From contig JAUGWO010000150.1 of NCBI GenBank assembly GCA_049724395.1, forward strand, positions 1-64,000: 64,000 bases of DNA, given 5' to 3'. Below the pieces are notes generated by a model. The model was given only the letters and a program-made list of their open reading frames with translations, was not told the DNA's origin and ran no database searches. Position 1 is the stretch's first letter. Each line of letters begins with the position of its first letter. Below, in pieces: positions 32,792-44,798 of this stretch. Both the position numbers and the translations under genes were made by a program. The stretch comes from Spongospora subterranea f. sp. subterranea (Eukaryota; Endomyxa: Phytomyxea; Phytomyxea; Plasmodiophorida).

Positions 32792-35700
32792 TTATTCATC
32801 GTTCGATTTTTCAGCGTCCTCCGGATCATCTTCGCCTTTCTCTTCCTCTTCGTTTACCTCTTCTTCGTCCTCCTCCCTCAGTTCACTACCGTCGATAGCA
32901 CGGTGCTTCAACGTGCCGCATTTGAAATCAGACTTCTCCAACATTCCGTTGATGAAGAAAAGCTCTTTAATCTTGTAAATGAAAGTTTCCAATGACTTTT
33001 TTTTTTTTTTTAACGCTGGAACACGCGCCACCAAAGCAGTTACTCGTTCACGCTTTACATGGTTACAAATAACCTGTTCCACTTTTAATTTGGAAGAGGT
33101 GATTGTTAATGCTCTGGCACCTGTAACTTTCTAGTTGACTTTTGCACACACATTATTACGCTGATGATTTCCGAAGAAATGTTGTTATACTCCTTCTTCA
33201 TTAGTGGCAAATGTTTGATGATCCCATCCATAAACACCTGTCCAAACACGATTGCGCTACTGAGCACTCTGTGACAAGGACATTTAAACCTGGAAACTAA
33301 AATAAACGCTGTATAGGCTCACGATTTTGAATGATTAAAGCTAATGTACTCCAGCAATGACGCAAATAATTTTGCACGAGTTTCGAGAAGTGACATGAAA
33401 GTATTCAACGTCCTTCCGGTAATGTTCAATGAAGTAGCGATTTGTTCTGAGCACTGGACAGAAAAGTGAGCACGCAAAAGCAACGGGAGATGCATTGCCT
33501 CACAGCTTTAAAGAAAAATGGCCAGGTCGCCTTTGTCAAGGTACGGGAAAACCCGACGACGTTGCCTTCCTCGGGCGAGGCGTCCTCGGAGCTAAAGCGA
33601 CGAAAATCGACGTCAATCAATCCTCTAACGATTTCTATCGGGTCGCTTGCATTTGCGATGTGAATCTTGATCAAACGATTAACGTCCCCAGCCTAAAGTA
33701 GGTACATCAGACAAGGATGCCGCAAACGGGAAATGGTAAGAACCAATTTATAATGATCTTTCCACAGTGTCGTCAGTAGTTCACGCGCAACAGCTGACAA
33801 CTGTTCCTTTAATAAGGAATGATCATCAACCACCGATAACTGTAAGCAGTCATGCACGATTTCACAAATTTGTACTGGAATCGCAAGTGAATCCAATGCT
33901 GGAGAAATAAACTCCAGCAGGACCCGACACACATGACTACGAGCCGCTCCGGCTCGAACAAGTTGTGAACCATCCTGGCATTGTTTGAAGTCGGACAAAA
34001 CTTCCTAAAACATGTTATTTGAGATGTTGTAGTTCAAAAAGCAACTGTGAGTTTTGTGTACAGAGAGATAAGGTTGCCCGCGACGAGTTTGTAGCAGGGG
34101 GCTTTTTAGCACTACACTCATGCACGTGATAATTAATTGTAAAATCGAATCCTATAGGAGATAGCTAAATCGATCAGAAGATATGACGCAATCGTACTTA
34201 CAGTTAACTCAGAGTCTGTTGAACGAAACACTTCATTCGAGCACAGCGTTTTCATATGCAATCCCAACGCTGAAAATAGCTATGAAAAGTTTAGTCAGTA
34301 AGCTTGGGGATTTTTCGCAGCAAGGTTCTGACTCTGCGACGATGAAGATTTGGACCTTCTTCTGCAGAATGATAGCCGAGGACTTTTAAAAAATCTATCC
34401 AATCAACGCACTTGGTCGAATTATCGTAGGCAGCATTGGAGCTAGGCAATACACCCCCGAAAGGCTTTGATTTCAAAAATATTGATTTTAGCGTTGCATG
34501 CAAATCAACCAAAAGGAACCTTAACATGTGAGGCTGTAAAGCATTAGAAGAAATGGTGCACGCATAAGGTGGCACAGTACATTAATAGAAGTTCTTTGAT
34601 CTGGTTGAGGCCTCGCAGGCACCTCTATACATAAATCGAACGACAGCAGAGTATACACAGTTGTCTGAAACAAGTCACAACACATCCCAATAAACGGCAG
34701 AGATTTACAGCAAATGGTCTTTGAAGGTGCCCCATTCGATACGAAAGCACTTCACTAGCAAGTGAATGGGATTTGCATGGCTACGAATATTCATTAGTAA
34801 ACAAACATCAATGAACTTGGAATAACCTTTTGACTCAGCATCAACGAACGGTCTGGATCGCTAATCCCCAATGGTACAATCGTAGAGATAAATTCTATGG
34901 GAAATTTCTGCAATTGAGCATGCAAATCCAGGAGATGCAGTAATCGCTGAGTACATTTCCCTAAGTAAAAGGTAAAAAGCCGGAAACGAAACCATTTTGC
35001 CAGGCAGACATTGCATCACGATATCATCACTTGAAGCGAATGCATTGAGAATCGACCTGAACCTATTAACTTGATGAACCACAGTGTATTTAGCTGGCAA
35101 ATTCAATTGTCCTTACCAGTTTATCGAATGTAATAAGGCAGAAAAAAGGGTTGATTGTGTAGTATTGTCGAGACTTGACACATCCTAGAGTTCTAGTAAG
35201 TTGAGTACAACACATTCTAGAGAAAAATATGTATTGGCCTACGTCCAGGATGTTGTAATCAAATAGAATGAGCGGCATGGATGAGTATCCATCTTCATCC
35301 TCTTCGGCAGCATCATCACACAAACTGTAACGATGCAGGAGTTCAACCTGCGAGGAAAGCATTTGAAAAGCTTGCTGGATCTGCGGGTTGTACAGCGACG
35401 GCAAAATCAGTATCTGAGAAGATCGTGTTTCATCAACTTCATAAAGTTCTCGAAACTATGAAAAAAGAGTCTGTTAGAAATAAGGTCAGGTAAAAGAGAT
35501 TGATTACCTGAATGTCGCGGTTACGATCGTTTACAAGAGGTTCTGAAGAATTATGCATGAACGTGTCAAGAAATGACTTGACGATGTTTCTTTTGTAAAA
35601 AGTAAGGAATAAATCGTAAATAATACACGATAAATTCCGGTTCTTACATTAACAACCTGTCGATAACTCCTATATTGATGCTGTTGCGATTTAGGTAATA

Positions 35701-38462
35701 AAGTATTTCGTCACATAAGAACGCAGTTGACATCTATACGATTGCTCATATAAAGAAACATAAGAAAGCATTCCAGTTTTGAAATAAGATACTTACATAA
35801 GATTTGGCTGTCGATTGCGATAAAGGAGACACTAAAAGAGGATATATTTCATGGTCGTCATCAAACTGAGACCCAGGGCTGACTACGAGGTCCTAAATTA
35901 GGCTGTATCATAACAACGAAAATTGCCGACCGCAAGCGTTGATGTAGCAAAGTGCACCAATGATGCCTGCACGTTGAAAGAGGAAATGCGGTTGATGAAG
36001 ATTTTTCTTGATATAAATAAGAACTTCAGTGCTGTTGGCCAGCGTTGACGATGATACGTCATTTCCTAAGCACTAATGCCCGTTTCAAAAACAAAAAATT
36101 ATCAAACGCAAACTCCACACCTTTGCTAATGCTTGAAATAGAGTACGCAACTGAAAATTCGAGAGGTTATGGCCTGATATGGATTTCAATGGATATTGAT
36201 AGATGAAATCAACATTTTTCCGTACAGTAATCTAATAGACTCTGGATATAGGCTAATGATGGCCTAATTTGCTCATGGTAATGTGTACAAAGACTCAATA
36301 GAAAAAGAAGTGCTCGATCGACCTCCTCAGCTTTCCCGCTTCCAATATGCGCAATGATACAGTTCAAGGTATCAGGTTTAAGAGTGGTGTTTGTAAAAAC
36401 TGCTGTGTATATCGTTTCAGCTATGTCTTGGTCACGAACGTCGGCGCTCCTTAACATTTCCTGTAAAGTGAAATCAGAAGTAACTCTCATCTAATCAGAA
36501 TACGCAACCTCAGCAACGCCTAACGAAGACTTTGCTAGCATTGAAACAACGTCTGGATGCGCGGATAAGATTTCCTCAAACGAATTCGTAAACGCCCCTG
36601 CCGATCACAACCGCAGATGATGAGAATAATTGTCGCGACCTGACAACAAGCTTCCAGTACCTTGTTTGTCTGAAGCCAACCAATGTTTCAAAGTGATAAC
36701 AGCTTTTCCGGAAAAGTGTGGCAGCTCATTTACAACGAAAAGAGACCAAACGGCAATTGGTGAAACGTCGTCGGCAATCATTGTCTGTAGGCATTTTATA
36801 AACGCAGATGATAGCTGTTTATGATACAAAATGCCGTTGCGTAGTTGTTCTGAGTGGCAAAAAGTCAAGAGATAAAGCGATGGCACATCAGGTTTTGTAC
36901 CGATTACGAGGCAGAGGCTTTCGCATCGCGTCTTACTCCTAGTGCGGGGGTCTCCGATAAACTTCAAGTTACGCAATAATGACGATATTGTCTGAATTCA
37001 AAGTACGTTATACAGCTCGGCGCATCTGCAGATCAACGATGAGGGTTACTCACAGTTTCCGCATCTTTTTTCGTACAAGAATGCATAACAAAACGAATGA
37101 TGACTGGAAGGTCATCTATGGGGGAAGTTTCAAGGGCATGCACCGCAGTTCCACGAAGATCGTCCTGAAACCAAAATTAGCAACTGTGTGAGAAGTACGT
37201 TTCGAAGCTGCGTCGTGTTCATCAAATAACAACCATTTCCCATCAACCAAGAATGATTTGCGAAAAGTACCATTAGGTCCGAAGAAAGATTAAGGTTGGA
37301 AAGCGTATCCAGAATGTGTACAGTTAGGCTAACGTCATCACGAAGCAACTCCTGCAGAAACTCGACCAGCCTCTGATCCATCAAATTATCATAGTGCAAA
37401 AAGTTCTCGTTATTATTTACTGGATGCGACGAATCAGTAACAATATCAGGGATAGCGATCAGTATTTCTCTTTGAAGAAGTACTGGACAGACACGGAGTA
37501 GATCCAGCAGCTTTTCGCATAATTGCTTCTCGTTGCAAACAACATCGAGATAGCGGAGCTGAAAGAGGATCATTCTTGGAACATCGGTCCATAGAGAAGA
37601 AGAGCTACGAAAAAACCACTCTCAATATCGCTTCTTGAAATGCAAGTGAAAAACGCGAGATTTACTTCAAAGAAGACCTTAAGTAAAACATTTTTTGAAA
37701 AAAAGATGCTGTGGATTAAAAAAAGGTTTACTCTTGATCTTCGCAGAATTCAGGCAACTTCTCCAGAATCAAAGTAATAAGACGTTGTTGAAGCGAAGGA
37801 ACTCCTGAAAATAGCATCCGTCGTTCAAACGGCTATCGCTTGCTCGTAAAAGATTCATTTTTACCGAGTAATGAACGAATAAGTGAATCTGTTGAGGCTG
37901 GAATTACCATTTCGCTTTCTTGAGATGATAAACTCTGGAAACGATCATTTGGTAACGATGTCAATGCCGGCTGAAGAGCTTTTCTAAGCTGATCGTCGTC
38001 GTCGAGGAAAGACGTCAATTGCTCAATGAACCTAAGTACGACAATTAGTATAGGAATAGAAAATCAATTTCATTAGTGTTGTTGTTGTTTTTTACTGATC
38101 AAGTAAGGAAGGAGATGATCTGAATCGTCTCTCGAGTTTCCACCGTAACTCGGCGAGGTTCGCTAATGTGAAGCTTAGCAAATAAGGCAAGGCAAAATGG
38201 GTAGATATATACAAATCGTATGGGGGTAATGTCCATCGCTGAGCATGCAAAAATTTTCCGATTCTAACATGCTGTGCAAAACGTGATTTTTTCTAGGGGG
38301 CGACGGTATCGAAAACGTGCCATCATCTCGGAGTCTCTTATCTGCAACAATAAAAGCATTGATTAAGATTCAAAATTATGCAAAATATTGAAGGTTCCGA
38401 CTTGTTATGGCCTCTTGCTTCCCGGTGGAGATGGAAGATGCTTCAGACGGATCCTCGAACAT
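32792..38462 (-). CDS. FANCD2: FANCD2, Fanconi anaemia core substrate
   Basis: Long minus-strand gene with many ~50-60-nt introns; not every junction was placed. N-terminal exons (38462 to about 37740) read in frame across two clear introns (38040-38097 and a 50-nt one near 38160-38210) into LAELRWKLERRFRSSPSLLDQF, FLDDDDQLRKAL and SLQQRLITLILEKLPEF. Then come LLDLLRVCPVLLQREI and DDVSLTVHILDTLSNLNL (about 37570-37290). ILYHKQLSSAFIKCLQ contains the lysine aligned with human K561, the monoubiquitination site (about 36794-36796). Later pieces are HIGSGKAEEVDRALLFLL, the ELLTTLWKDHYK region, and a C-terminus with VPALKKKKKSLETFIYKIK followed by an acidic tail ending at 32792. In the pathway it clamps DNA with FANCI at interstrand crosslinks. 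The true start could be an upstream ATG at 38582. Confidence 0.85.
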
Positions 38463-39471
38463 CCTCCTGGGCTGGCGACGGTGCGGGATTGTGCGCAGCA
38501 CCGAAGGGCAAAAGATGCATCCAAGCGATGGCCATCGTCCCTTACTCAAATTAACCAGCGATTTCGGGAGTGGGTGAATCATTCTCCACTAGTTACAGTG
38601 ACGAGGATTTCACATCATTTATTATCATGACGTTACTAATGGCAATTACCCAATGGGATCAGCGTTACCCCCAACAGTACAGTTGGGGGCCGTTCCGATA
38701 CAGTGGCGTTGGCTGCACCGATCGCATTCAACTCAACGAGCTGTTTAGCATTGAGGAAGAGAAGTTGATCATGGGGGTGCTACCGGCTGCCGTGGGTTCA
38801 TGCAGTTGTTCAGCCCTAGCACAATGCTTCTGGAGATCGCCATAAGCCAGCCGCATCGCCAAACAACAATTTTGCAATCCCCGCAACCAAGACCTTGCTA
38901 GGACGACGCCCCGGATACCGTAATCGATTGACGACCGAGAGTTACACACCATCTTTACATACAGATCAGCGTCTTTCGAACCGAGGTCGACTGTAGCTTT
39001 ACCTTCAACATGCGTATCATGGTTGTTCCTGTTTTTTACATTGCTCCTAATTCTACACATTGTTTGAATTGAGAATTCATAGGCCAAAACAATGCTGCAA
39101 AGCGGCCGAATTTCACAAGGTCAAACAAGCAGACCGATTTGACCAGTGGATTAATCCCCGGAAGATGTTATCCAGAAATAATTCTGTTGCCTGAAAATCC
39201 CTGAATTCACAGTCTACTTCTAAACCGAGTCCGAAAAATGAGATCAATAGTAATCGCCTTCGCTGTTGCCTTCGCCATGGCAAAATCTTAGCTGCTAATA
39301 CGTCAAGATGTCCTAAACGCCAATTACGAGTTGGCAAATCCTCGCCTGCATTCGGGTTTCTATCAAGCTGCGTCCAACAAAATTTCGGCCATCTTGTCGC
39401 CCTGAAAATCTGCCGGTTGCCCAACATTAATGAAGTGACAGCTCTGAGTATTGCACCCAAAACCCTGATGA
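38463..39471. other. region upstream of FANCD2
   Basis: Contains overlapping open frames on both strands (plus 38570-38845, minus 39087-38728), neither recognised. The intergenic space should hold the FANCD2 promoter. Confidence 0.35.
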
Positions 39472-39980
39472 ACAATTCCGCTTGTTTTTGACGTTTTCTG
39501 CTCTGATGGACGTTGGCACATCGTGACATCGCTGTTTCGTAGAAGCAACCTCAACGACTACGTTGATAAAAAGAGAATCTGCAAAAATCTGGCACAGTTT
39601 GATGATAAATCCAAGCTGATCATGTATAAGGTGATCGAAGCGATCGTTCATGGCGATATATGTCCCGATAAAAGTGAGTCGTGCTGAATATTGTCATTCG
39701 ATATTTGGCCTTGTATTGAGACTACAGGCTCAGCTCTCATCGACGATGATGACAATATGATCGACCTTGAAAGGACACGGATCCTTTCGGACGCGACACC
39801 AGAAGCCGTTCGAGTTGATCTTAAAAATCTCTGCTCAATAATCGCCCATATCTTAACGAAATCAGAGAATAGTTTCAATGGATTTACTCCATTTAATACA
39901 AGTAAGTGAGATTGGCGCCATAAAATACCGAAATCGTCGCACAGATCGACGTTTAAGGTAATGGAATTATTGAATTCTGA
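39472..39980 (+). CDS. Hypothetical gene, three or more exons
   Basis: Three exons with consensus splice sites: up to 39673, 39728-39901 and 39958-39980, with introns of 54 and 56 nt like those of the recognised genes here. The protein includes RWHIVTSLFRRSNLNDYVDK, KLIMYKVIEAIVHGDICPD, an acidic ALIDDDDNMIDLE and a helix DLKNLCSIIAHILTKSENS, ending shortly after FTPFNT. I do not recognise it. The 5' part is unclear: an in-frame stop at 39469-39471 means the first visible exon must begin after it, and an open frame upstream (about 39230-39470) may supply more. Splice-site quality makes a real gene likely. Confidence 0.45.
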
Positions 39981-40369
39981 TGATGGCGCTCTCGATTTAG
40001 CACGGATATCCAGACGCCGAATGGAATCGAATTATTGGACAAAATGCGACTACCGATACGATATCTAACGTAGATGGGACGCGGTCGAGTCCCTTTCCCG
40101 AATCGTTCTGGCATTTCTGCCCCACATATCCTGCGGTGTAATGAACGCCAGATGACCATTGTTCGCCCCCGTCAACATATAGAGAGTTGAATTTCCCCCG
40201 TCCTGATGTTCCTAACATGTCGGTTGCCAGGTCAACCGCCAAAAATACCCAACGTTGCACTGGCGATTTCTTTCGTGACACTGTCGCGCAATTTTCTGTA
40301 TCTGACCGGAGGTGGTTTGCGCATATTTTTTTTCGCCAAACCTGCACGTCTTAGTCACGTGATCCGGCA
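39981..40369. other. promoter region of the SLC35F gene
   Basis: No additional gene seen; antisense frames are shadows. Confidence 0.5.
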
Positions 40370-41407
40370 ATGTCTTCGATGGCCATGGTAGTGTCAATGC
40401 GGAGGTTATTCGGGACCATAATATGTGGCCAGGTGATTAGCTTTATCATTTCCGGGACCAATATATTCATAACGCTTACCCACGAGAGGAACCTCAACAC
40501 GGAATTTTTCCCCAATCAGATCGTTTACCATGTGCTATTGCTGATCGCCCTGATATTCTCCCGTAGAAGCTTCGCCTTCTACCGGACGTTGCCCGCCAAG
40601 ATGTTCTTTTTGTACGGCGTCCTTGGCTGTGTCGATTTCGCGGCCAACGTCGCCGTCCTGAAATCGTTCCAATACACGTCAGCGATATCCGTTATGGTGT
40701 TCTCATCGACGTCGACCATCTTCGTCATGGTCTTCACGATCGCCATATTCGGTCGTCGTTATAACTTCCTTCACGGGATCGGCGCTTTCATCGTTGCGAT
40801 CGGGATATTCCTGATCAACTATTCGCGATATCTGGATGAGGACACCCGTGGCGATGTGGGCTGGATGGGGATGTTCCTCGCCTCTATGGCGGCGATCGGC
40901 TACGCTATCTCCAACGTTGTCAACGAGTACGTGTCCCGAACGGAGTCCGGTTACCCGTTCGGGGCGCTTGGCGCCATGGGCCTTTCGGGATCGATCATCT
41001 CCTTCATTATCTGCCAGGCTACCCCATATGGTTGGCGAGATCGGGACATGGTCCTGAGCGCGTCATTAGAGTGTTTGCTGTTTATCGGAGGGTTCGTTGG
41101 CTGCATGGTCATCTTCTACGTCGTCGTCCCCGTGTTCATCCAGCAATGTGGCGCCGTACAGTTGAACCTGAACATCATCACCGCCGATCTGATCGTGTTG
41201 GTGTTCAATCTGATCCATAAGGAGATCGCGATCAGTTGGGTGTATATGTCCGGGTTCATATCGGTCATCGTCGGTATGGTCGTGTTCAACCTCACCGAAC
41301 CCGTTGATCGTCGCGACACCTTTGTTCTCACCAAATCCGCCGTATCCGATATTAATATGGATTATGGCGGGCATTGTCTCACTATTCCACCAACAAGAAC
41401 TATATAA
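40370..41407 (+). CDS. SLC35F-family membrane transporter
   Basis: Intron-less frame of 345 residues, start ATG 40370. About ten hydrophobic helices cover the whole length, as in the drug/metabolite transporter superfamily. Marks of the SLC35F1/F2 branch: GQVISFIISGTNIF near the start, LGCVDFAANVAVLKSFQYTS (compare LADVEANYVIVRAYQYTT), a ILFGRRY-like charged turn (IFGRRYNFLHGIGAF), GYAISNVVNEYV and NLNIITADLIVLVF. The substrate of the family is mostly unknown; some members carry nucleotide-like or drug molecules. The sequence is more GC-rich than its neighbours. The absence of introns in an intron-rich genome hints at a retrocopy or transfer, but nothing proves it. Confidence 0.9.
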   Translation: MSSMAMVVSMRRLFGTIICGQVISFIISGTNIFITLTHERNLNTEFFPNQIVYHVLLLIALIFSRRSFAFYRTLPAKMFFLYGVLGCVDFAANVAVLKSFQYTSAISVMVFSSTSTIFVMVFTIAIFGRRYNFLHGIGAFIVAIGIFLINYSRYLDEDTRGDVGWMGMFLASMAAIGYAISNVVNEYVSRTESGYPFGALGAMGLSGSIISFIICQATPYGWRDRDMVLSASLECLLFIGGFVGCMVIFYVVVPVFIQQCGAVQLNLNIITADLIVLVFNLIHKEIAISWVYMSGFISVIVGMVVFNLTEPVDRRDTFVLTKSAVSDINMDYGGHCLTIPPTRTI

Positions 41408-41439
41408 AAAAGTAGTTCCCTGTAATTGAGTTATTTCGC

Positions 41440-41588
41440 CATCCACAATTGGAACTGGAAAAAAATCGACACTGAGAAAGGATTCTGAACAGGCAAACGC
41501 CATTAAAACGATAAATGGAGCTGGAAACTGTTCAACATGGAATAAGGGATGCGAAGGATAAACCGCCTTCCCACTATTATGTAATGAC
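41440..41588 (-). repeat. dispersed repeat B, copy 2 (inverted)
   Basis: Minus-strand copy of the 32115-32260 unit, again shortly after a gene's stop codon (SLC35F ends at 41407). Confidence 0.85.
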
Positions 41589-42066
41589 AACAGTTATTTA
41601 TCGGCGAGAGATGAAGGGTACGAGAGGCAGAGAGGTGAGATGGTGAAATAGGATGAGAATAAGAGGATCGTGGAGCGAGAGTCAAGAGTAGAGTAGGCGG
41701 TCGCAAACCAAAAGTACTGGCTGCATCGTGCCTCATGTCAGGATATCTGCTCTCCAGAACGCCATATGGCAATATTAAATGAGCGATAGGTATCAGGGAA
41801 TATACACATTGTATATCGACCACAATTGGAATTTCACTGTTTTATTGTCTGGACACGATCTTGGTGACGCGACCACATGTAAAAACGAATACTCAGCAAC
41901 GGCGTAAATAAGATGAGTTTGATGATAGTATCTTTCCGATCTTTATCCGTGGCGGCCTCCGTAGCGGACTTTCCCTTCGGTGTCTGTCTTATCGTTGGTT
42001 CGTATCGAGTCGATCGTCTGGGCGGAGTTTGTTCAAACTGGGATATCATCGCCCGACAAAATAATA
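41589..42066. other. intergenic upstream of ABCF
   Basis: No further gene. It holds the likely promoter of the ABCF gene. The frame is open upstream of the ATG from about 41980 but without another ATG. Confidence 0.5.
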
Positions 42067-44613
42067 ATGGAATCCCTGTCGAACGATCAGATCGTACGGG
42101 CCGTGAAGGCCAGCATATCAGGCCTGGCATCAGCCGATGGCGCCATGGCCGATATCGTCCAGGCCGTCACCGATATGTTACCGGCAATGGAGATCGATAT
42201 GCACAATGACAACGCCGATATCCTGAGGGACCTGGTCGCCGAACCATTCGCGGGCGATCTATCAGATAATCAGGTTCTGAATATCTGTAAAGACATCTCC
42301 AGGGAATTGTCGAAACTCGCATCCGGCGAGGACGACGAACCCGAGGACGAGGGCGATAACGACGAGGAAGACAACAAAGCCGAAGCGAAGAAATTCGTGA
42401 AGAACGCCAAGAAGACGAAGAAGGTGAAGGCGCCAAAATCGAAGGTGAAAGTGAAGGGCGCTGTTGATGTTTCGAAACCGGCCGCCAATGCCAACGCCGA
42501 TGGCGTACCGACCTGGTTGAACCAGGACGCCAAGAAGAAGCTGCATGGGCGCGACGTCAACATCCATATCCGAATGTCGAACTTGGGCGGTGGTACCAAT
42601 CTGATTGACGGCGCCGACCTCATTCTAACATGCGGCCGTAAATATGGACTTATCGGTAATACCGACTCGTGTTCAACAGTTCTTTTTTGATTTTCTAGTT
42701 TAATATCTTTTTCCAGTTCGGAAAAGGCCCTTTTTTAAATATTGATTTGTTAGGTCAGAACGGTGCCGGTAAATCGACATTATTGCACCACATTTCCGGG
42801 TATCTGTTCCCTGATTTCCCCAAGCACCTGCACGTGATGCACGTCGAGCAGGAAATCGTCGGCGATGCCACCAAGGTCATCGACTACGTGATCAACAGCG
42901 ACAAAGAGCTCGCCATGCTCCTGAACAAACAGAAACGTCTCGAAACGTCTCGTGACTCCGGCGAAAAGTTCGACGCCGATCACGAACTTGAGGAAGTCTA
43001 CGCCCGGTTGAAAACGATCGATTCCGAGACAGCCCCAGCTCGAGCTGCCGTGATCCTGGCCGGTTTAGGGTTCACTCAAGAAATGCAGCAAACTCCGACA
43101 AAAGATTTATCAGGTGGTTGGCGTATGCGTGTCGCCATCTCCTGCGCTTTGTTCGTGACCCCCGATATCCTGTTGTTGGATGAGCCGACGAACCATCTGG
43201 ATTTCCCGACGGTGCTGTGGCTGGAGAAATATTTGCAGGGCTACGAGAAGACGCTTCTCCTGGTGTCGCACGATCGTAAATTCTTGAACAGTGTCATCAC
43301 CGATGTCATCCATTTTGCCTACAAGACGTTAACGTATTACAAGGGTGACTATGAGACGTTCGAGAAGGTGCGCGCTGAACAGCTGCGATGTGCTTGGAAA
43401 GCGTATCAGCTGCAGCAGGAGAAGATTATCCACTCGACTCAGTTTATCAACAAGTTCAGGGCCAACAAGAAGCTGGCGTCGATGGTTCAGTCACGAATCA
43501 AAGAGCTTGAGAAGATGGTTAAACTCGAGAAACCCCCTGAAGACTTCAAGTTCCGTTTCCGTTTTCCAAGTAACTGCCGGTTTTCCTATTTGTTTTCATG
43601 ATGTTTTTGACGTTTTTTCCGTTTTACAGACCCTGATCCGCTTTCAAAACCGCAAATATTCGACGTCACTGATCTGACATTTGGGTACAACAAAGACAAA
43701 CCCCCTCTGTTCAAGAATGTCAATCTATCCGTTCATCTTGACAGGTAACGTGCCCTAAATCCCTAAAGATAGCAGTCGTGAACCATTTGATGTTTGTAGT
43801 CGTATCGGGTGTCTGGGCGCGAACGGTGCCGGAAAGTCAACTCTGATCTCGCTGCTGTTGAACAAGATCGAGCCGTGGTCGGGTCTGGTTGCCCGTAATG
43901 GACAGGCCATTGTGGGATATTTTGCCCAGCATCATACTGATATCTTAGATGCCGACAAGACACCTCTTGTAAGTTGGTTTCCTTATTTGACAATGTTTCT
44001 AAATCTATCAATTATATCCGTTTTCGACACATTTGAAACATTGCCGTCATTGTTCGTTTTTATGTTTGTCAGGTCAAGTTGTGGTGATTTATGGAAATGT
44101 ATTTCGCAGACAATGTTGAAGGATCTGTTCCCGACGGCGACCCAGGAGGAAATCTATTCGCAGCTGAGCCATTTCGGTATCAAGGGCAAGGTCTGTCACC
44201 AACTTATCAAAGATCTGTCCGGAGGGCAGAAATCGAGAATGTCATTCGCTTTGTTGACGTGGAGACATCCACACTGCATCGTTATGGATGAACCGACAAA
44301 TCACTGCGGTTAGAGTCAACGCTCCCTTTTCAGTTGTCCTTTGTTGTAATCATTTTTGATTTTAGATTTGGACACAATCGATGGGCTTATTGAGGCAATT
44401 CATCATTACCAGGGTGCTATTGTGGTTGTTAGTCACGATCGATTCTTCTTGGAACACGTCTGCAAGGAGTTCTGGTCGGTTGGCAAACAACGGATTCGTG
44501 CGTTCTACGAGTTCGACCAAGCATCCGCTTATTCTTATGAAATTGGCAATATCAAAAGTGTCCGGCAAGAAATAGGCTCTGAATCGTCTGTCAAAAAACT
44601 AGAAACCAATTAA
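42067..44613 (+). CDS. ABCF3/GCN20-type ABC ATPase
   Basis: Six exons: 42067-42655, 42754-43569, 43630-43744, 43800-43968, 44110-44308, 44366-44613; 711 residues in phase. It has no membrane segments. The N-terminal ~180 residues end in a Lys-rich tract (KKFVKNAKKTKKVKAPKSK). NBD1 has Walker A GQNGAGKST, signature LSGGWRMR and Walker B LLLDEPTNH; NBD2 has GANGAGKST, LSGGQKSR, IVMDEPTNH and the H-loop VVSHDRFF. An N-terminal extension before twin NBDs is the GCN20/ABCF3 layout. GCN20 in yeast works with GCN1 on ribosomes to activate the eIF2 kinase GCN2. One oddity: Walker B of NBD2 runs NHC-D-L-D where NHL-D-L-D is usual, across the 44309-44365 intron. The 141-nt intron 4 is long for this genome. 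Confidence 0.93.
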
Positions 44614-44798
44614 TTACAGTCACTAGTGTCTGTCTTTCGCTTTAAATGTTGGGACAGTAGGTGACTAAATGGTGAAGTTTTATGCTGCAATACGATGTCG
44701 CCTTTATTTGCGATTAAGTAGATATACCGACCAAATGACGTACAGTAGATATCATGAAGTTAAATAGAAAATTAAGTGAAAGTTTTGGACAGCGGGAT

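Noticed and set aside
38570-39087. Overlapping ORFs on both strands upstream of FANCD2
   Set aside because: Neither strand shows a family or convincing splice sites; left uncalled.
42167-42623. Minus-strand Ser/Phe-rich ORFs
   Set aside because: Shadows of the Lys/Glu-rich ABCF N-terminus.
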